A stretch of DNA of 9,646 nucleotides from Yoonia sp. (GTDB lineage: Bacteria > Pseudomonadota > Alphaproteobacteria > Rhodobacterales > Rhodobacteraceae), in NCBI GenBank assembly GCA_020627605.1, contig JAHDGO010000052.1, positions 1-9,646 on the forward strand, read 5' to 3'. Position 1 is the stretch's first letter. Each line of letters opens with the position of its first letter. Below, in pieces: positions 6,189 through 9,646 of the stretch. Below the pieces are notes generated by a model, which did no database searches, was not told the DNA's origin, and saw only the letters and a program-made list of their open reading frames with translations. The position numbers and the translations under genes are program-made.

Positions 6189-7628
6189 GTGTCTCAGTCA
6201 TCCGCAAACGCATTCACAGACCTCTGCCCCGTCATTCTGGCAGGCGGATCAGGCACGCGGCTTTGGCCACTGTCCCGCAAGCACTATGCAAAACAATATC
6301 TGGCGCTGGATGGCGAAACGACGATGCTGCAGGCGACGGTCAACCGCACGTCCGGTCTGCCCTGCGCGGCCCCCATTGTGATCTGCAACGAAGAAACCCG
6401 ATTTCTCGCGGCAGAGCAGATGCGCCAGATCGGGCAGGATGATGCGGTGATCCTGCTGGAACCCGCAGGCCGCAACACGGCACCGGCAATCGCGCTGGCC
6501 GCGCTAGAGGCGTCAACGGCGGACGCAGACCCACTGCTGCTGGTCATGCCAGCCGATCACAAGATCGCCGACACGGCCGCGTTCGAGGCCGCCATCAAGA
6601 AAGCCATGCCGCTGGCGGCGGCCGGGCAACTGGTCACGTTTGGGATCACACCCGGCAAGCCGGAAACCGGTTATGGCTATATTCGGGCCGGTGATGCTGT
6701 GGCAGATGGTGCCGCCTATGCCGTTGATCGCTTTGTCGAGAAACCCGACCGCGCAACGGCAGAGGGATATCTGGCTGACGGCGGATATTACTGGAACAGC
6801 GGCATCTTCCTGTTCCAGGCCAGCCGTTATCTGGACGCGCTTGCCGCGTTTCGGCCCGATATTCTGGCGGCCTGCAAGGCGGCCTATGCCGGGCGTCAGC
6901 CCGACCTTGATTTCCTGCGCATCGACAAAGAGGCCTTTCTGGCCTGCCCGGACGATTCCATCGACTATGCAGTGATGGAAAAAACCGATGATGCGGTTGT
7001 CGTGCCCATGGACCCCGGCTGGAACGATATCGGGTCATGGGCCGCGCTGTGGGAGGCGTCGGAAAAGACAGCAGAGGACAACTGCGAGATCGGGGATGTC
7101 ATCAGCATCAATTCAACCGGCAACTATATCAATGCAGGTAGCCGCATGGTCGCCACCGTAGGCCTGACCGATACCGTGGTGGTTGAGACCAAAGACGCCG
7201 TTTTTGTCGCGCCCAAGGCCCGCGTGGATGAGATCAAGGCCCTGATCACCAAAATGCAGACCGCCGACCGGGCAGAGCTGGGACATCACCGCGTCGTCTA
7301 TCGCCCATGGGGCCATTACGACAGCATCGACATGGGTGACCGCCATCAGGTCAAGCGCATCACGGTCAAACCCGGTGCGAAACTGTCGGTGCAAAAACAC
7401 TTTCACCGGGCCGAACACTGGGTTGTCGTGCGCGGCAGCGCGCGGGTCACACGCGGCGAGGAAACGATCTTGCTATCGGAAAACCAGTCAACCTACATCC
7501 CGCTGGGAGAGGTCCACGCGCTGGAGAACCCCGGCAAGATCCCATTGGAACTGATCGAGGTCCAGTCCGGCAGCTATCTGGGCGAGGACGATATCGTCAG
7601 GTTTGAGGACAAATACGGACGAAGCTGA
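6189..7628 (+). CDS. manC: Bifunctional mannose-1-phosphate guanylyltransferase / mannose-6-phosphate isomerase
   Basis: Cytoplasmic enzyme of 479 residues making GDP-mannose for polysaccharide synthesis: the N-terminal part joins GTP and mannose-1-phosphate, the C-terminal part converts fructose-6-phosphate to mannose-6-phosphate. The nucleotidyltransferase domain shows [14 protein letters not shown] (17-30), PADH (121-124), GYGYI (161-165), FVEKP (182-186), YWNSGIFLF (201-209) and WNDIGSW (278-284). The isomerase cupin (about 372-479) shows RPWGHYDSI, then [11 protein letters not shown] (401-411) with the metal-binding Gln402, His404 and His406, and [10 protein letters not shown] (440-449). 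The usual bacterial motif is Q-M-H-H-H, so Lys403 and Phe405 are substitutions but the ligands are kept. Length fits the AlgA/XanB/ManC group. GTG at 6189 is chosen because AGGAG lies 8 nt upstream. The frame is open upstream to 6084, but that part overlaps the likely promoter. No phosphomannomutase gene is in the window. It converges with the next gene, with only 18 bp between the stops. Confidence 0.96.
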   Translation: MSQSSANAFTDLCPVILAGGSGTRLWPLSRKHYAKQYLALDGETTMLQATVNRTSGLPCAAPIVICNEETRFLAAEQMRQIGQDDAVILLEPAGRNTAPAIALAALEASTADADPLLLVMPADHKIADTAAFEAAIKKAMPLAAAGQLVTFGITPGKPETGYGYIRAGDAVADGAAYAVDRFVEKPDRATAEGYLADGGYYWNSGIFLFQASRYLDALAAFRPDILAACKAAYAGRQPDLDFLRIDKEAFLACPDDSIDYAVMEKTDDAVVVPMDPGWNDIGSWAALWEASEKTAEDNCEIGDVISINSTGNYINAGSRMVATVGLTDTVVVETKDAVFVAPKARVDEIKALITKMQTADRAELGHHRVVYRPWGHYDSIDMGDRHQVKRITVKPGAKLSVQKHFHRAEHWVVVRGSARVTRGEETILLSENQSTYIPLGEVHALENPGKIPLELIEVQSGSYLGEDDIVRFEDKYGRS

Positions 7629-7646
7629 CAGGCATCCGCGCGGCGG

Positions 7647-8954
7647 TCAGTCTTGGCGCACCCGGTCTGCAAAAAGATCGGGGCGCGGCCCACCGTTGAC
7701 GACCCAGTCATACACCTCTGCCACCTGCTGCGCCTTGACCGCCCAGGTGAATCCTGCCGCGATCCGTGCCCGTGCGGCGGCCGCCTTGGCAGGGAGGGCA
7801 TCTGGTGCCGCGATGATATCGTCCAATGTCTGTGCAAAGCGGGTCACAATCTCGGCCCGCGTGCCTACGGGCACCTTATACCCTACATCATCTGTCACCA
7901 GTTCACCCGGACCGGCATAGTCGACGATCACGGGGACAACGCCCAGCGCCATCGCCTCCAGTACGACACCACCGCCAAACTCGCGGATGGAGGGGAAGGT
8001 CAGAAGGTTGGTCCTGGCAGCGACCGATTGCACCGTTTCATGGGGCAGATTGCCGTGGAACGTGACTGCATCTGCAATCCCAAGGGCTGCGGCCTGCGCC
8101 TCCAGCATCGGGCGCATCGGCCCTTCGCCGATGATATCCAGTGTCAGCCGCCCCTCACGCAGATGGGTCTGGGCGGCCTCCAGCAACATATCCGGCCCTT
8201 TGTAAGGGACCAGCCGCCCGATAAAGCAGGCCTTCAGTGGGCCGGACACACCCTGCGCCGATTGCAGGTGAAAGCGATCAGGATCAATCGCATTTTCCGG
8301 CAGCCAGATTACGCGATCCTGCAAGGCTTGCGGCAGTTCTCCGGCGGTGTGGCGCGACCCTGCGATGATCGCTGCGGTGTTGCGCAACATCCGCCGGTGC
8401 AGCGGATTGGCCTTATAGGCGCTGCGCACATAAGACAGCCATTCCCGTTCGCGCCGACGCTCTGCATCAAAGCCCCTGGGCCATGGCACACCGCCATTGA
8501 GCGGCCCCAAAACAAACGGCACTCCCGCGCGCTTGACCTTCGCTGCAAGGGGTGACGCTGTTGTGGGCGACAGCGGTGTGACGCGATGCACGATATCATA
8601 GTCACCACGCTTGATCGCCGGTCCGAACTGCCGCCACAGCAACCGCTCAAAATAGGGATAGGTGATGGCATGGATCGCCGTCAGCGTCGTCCAGCCCTTA
8701 CCGGCACCCATGCGCAAACGCTCTGACAGGTGATGCAGGGGGGCCGCGATTTTTTCGCTGTCGATGGCGGTGAAATCAACGCCTTCGACCAGACCGGCAC
8801 GCAGGATGGCGTCACGGTTGCGGATTTGGGTGACGATATGAACATCGGCCACCTCGCGCAGGGCCTTGGCCAACGACCAACCGACCAGCGGCACGCTGAC
8901 CCATTCAGGGTTTGCGGCCTCTGCGATCACCAGCACACGCAATTTCTTGGCCAT
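7647..8954 (-). CDS. Family 4 glycosyltransferase
   Basis: Predicted GT-B retaining glycosyltransferase of 435 residues that adds a sugar from a nucleotide donor to the lipid-linked repeat unit on the cytoplasmic face. The N-terminal acceptor domain runs from KLRVLVIAEAANP (4-16) to about 225 and includes DIVHRVTPLSP (120-130). The C-terminal donor domain starts near KACFIGRLVPYKGPDMLLEAA (241-261), with Arg247 and Lys252 expected to contact the donor phosphates, then DIIGEGP (273-279) and SIREFGGGVVLEAMALGVVPV (322-342), which holds the E-x7-E pair Glu325 and Glu333. GxPEL-like YAGPGELV (346-353) follows. ATG at 8954 has AGGTGG 7 nt upstream. A GTG one codon earlier is the alternative. It lies 29 nt after the stop of the SGNH-like gene, so an operon is likely. 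Sugar specificity is unknown. The nearby manC makes GDP-mannose a possible donor, but that is only inference. Confidence 0.92.
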   Translation of the reverse strand: MAKKLRVLVIAEAANPEWVSVPLVGWSLAKALREVADVHIVTQIRNRDAILRAGLVEGVDFTAIDSEKIAAPLHHLSERLRMGAGKGWTTLTAIHAITYPYFERLLWRQFGPAIKRGDYDIVHRVTPLSPTTASPLAAKVKRAGVPFVLGPLNGGVPWPRGFDAERRREREWLSYVRSAYKANPLHRRMLRNTAAIIAGSRHTAGELPQALQDRVIWLPENAIDPDRFHLQSAQGVSGPLKACFIGRLVPYKGPDMLLEAAQTHLREGRLTLDIIGEGPMRPMLEAQAAALGIADAVTFHGNLPHETVQSVAARTNLLTFPSIREFGGGVVLEAMALGVVPVIVDYAGPGELVTDDVGYKVPVGTRAEIVTRFAQTLDDIIAAPDALPAKAAAARARIAAGFTWAVKAQQVAEVYDWVVNGGPRPDLFADRVRQD

Positions 8955-8983
8955 CACTGCGCCACCTGCGTTACCTTTCGGGT

Positions 8984-9646
8984 CTATCTGACCCCAAGTT
9001 CAGAGGCGATGAACCGCACAATACCATCATAATTTTGCTGGATTGTCGGGTGAATGCCGTTGGGCACATTGATCCCGCTTGGCGGGGCCTTTTCGAACAT
9101 TCCGGCATAGGTCACGAGGCTGGCCAGAAAATAGAGGCTTTGCGTGCCATGCGGCGCAGAGTCGTAGTAAAGATCGGTGACAGGAATACCCGCCAGCAAA
9201 TCGGTCTCTGTCATCAGCTTGGCTAGGGTGGAGCCGACAGGAATGGTGCGGATGTTCACGTTCGGGCGGGCAGCGCGCAGATCGGCCTCATAGGCATTCC
9301 ACCAGTCGTGGAACGCGCCCTTGGTATAGTCATTGTAGTTGGCAAATTCCGACGCCGAGGGGGGGAAGGACTCATTGGCAGTAAACGCGGCCATGTCAGG
9401 CCAGTTTTCATAGACCACAATCTCGATGCCCGGTTCGGCATTGCTGACCCAGTCAATGACCGTCAGCGTATGGGCCACGACCGACTTGCTGCCGCCATCC
9501 ATCGCTTCGCTCGGCGGCAGCCACTGCATGAAATTGCCGGCGGTCATCAGCACCGAATCAAAGTCGATGTCAGAGAAACCATTGACCTGGTCGTTCCAGA
9601 CCGCCTGCGCCCCGTCAAAGCCCCACTGCGAGGTGGGCGGCAAACC
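8984..9646 (-). CDS. SGNH-hydrolase-like protein, N-terminus outside the window
   Basis: The 220 C-terminal residues of a gene that runs in from the right edge. No start is visible: the first full codon at the edge reads Gly, then Leu, in an open frame. The pattern suggests an SGNH/GDSL-type esterase fold: DFDSVLMTAGNFMQW (28-42 of the visible part) resembles the central strand and Gly/Asn block, GIEIVVYENWPDM (73-85) a later strand, and DLYYDSAPHGTQSLYFLASLVTY (158-180) the C-terminal Asp/His block, with Asp162 and His166. The nucleophile serine would lie upstream and cannot be seen. The usual spacing is D-x-x-H, while here it is D-x-x-x-H. Such enzymes in EPS loci often remove or transfer acetyl groups on the glycan. 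Whether this one is exported cannot be judged without its N-terminus. It is upstream of, and close to, the family 4 glycosyltransferase. The coding frame is very secure, the family call moderate. Confidence 0.62.
   Translation of the reverse strand, partial: GLPPTSQWGFDGAQAVWNDQVNGFSDIDFDSVLMTAGNFMQWLPPSEAMDGGSKSVVAHTLTVIDWVSNAEPGIEIVVYENWPDMAAFTANESFPPSASEFANYNDYTKGAFHDWWNAYEADLRAARPNVNIRTIPVGSTLAKLMTETDLLAGIPVTDLYYDSAPHGTQSLYFLASLVTYAGMFEKAPPSGINVPNGIHPTIQQNYDGIVRFIASELGVR

Noticed and set aside
7653..8555. Plus-strand open frame of 300 codons opposite the family 4 glycosyltransferase
   Set aside because: Its length is explained by GC-rich codon bias on the opposite strand. It is rich in His, Arg, Pro and Cys and shows no recognisable domain.

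Overview
This window most likely comes from an alphaproteobacterium of the Rhodobacterales (Roseobacter/Rhodobacter group). The grounds are GC-rich codon use, an ExoY-type sugar transferase beside a short outer-membrane export protein, a TbpB-like barrel lipoprotein, and GC-rich hairpins of the kind used as terminators in that order. This placement comes from recognising protein families, not from a database search, and the genus cannot be told. The main content is part of an exopolysaccharide (EPS) or capsule biosynthesis and export locus.

Layout, left to right. (a) 1-1052, minus strand: a DPM-like family 2 glycosyltransferase with two C-terminal membrane helices. Its stop overlaps (ATGA) the start of a further minus-strand gene cut by the window edge. 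(b) 1322-2188, plus strand: a surface-type lipoprotein with a transferrin-binding-protein-like barrel signature. (c) 2341-2547, minus strand: a 68-residue glycine/alanine-rich protein with two membrane helices, followed by a hairpin terminator. (d) 2548-2931: a gene-free stretch. (e) 2932-5688, minus strand: an export cassette of ExoY-like initiating sugar-phosphate transferase, short Wza/OPX-type export protein, and large outer-membrane beta-barrel protein. (f) 5689-6188: a roughly 500-bp divergent intergenic region with several symmetric and repeated elements. (g) 6189-7628, plus strand: bifunctional mannose-1-phosphate guanylyltransferase / mannose-6-phosphate isomerase (ManC/AlgA type), starting at GTG. 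(h) 7647-9646, minus strand: a family 4 glycosyltransferase preceded by a partial SGNH-hydrolase-like gene.

How the genes fit together. ManC supplies GDP-mannose. The ExoY-like enzyme loads the first sugar phosphate on the lipid carrier. The family 4 glycosyltransferase, and perhaps the family 2 enzyme, extend the repeat unit. The SGNH protein may trim or deacylate the glycan. The short OPX protein and the beta-barrel would carry polymer across the periplasm and outer membrane. No Wzx flippase, Wzy polymerase or Wzc/ExoP copolymerase is visible, so these must lie elsewhere, possibly beyond the right edge. The most interesting point is the pairing of an OPX protein lacking both lipobox and membrane-spanning C-terminus with a dedicated beta-barrel, which suggests a two-component outer-membrane exit rather than a classical Wza pore. 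I see no RNA genes, CRISPR arrays, insertion sequences or phage genes.
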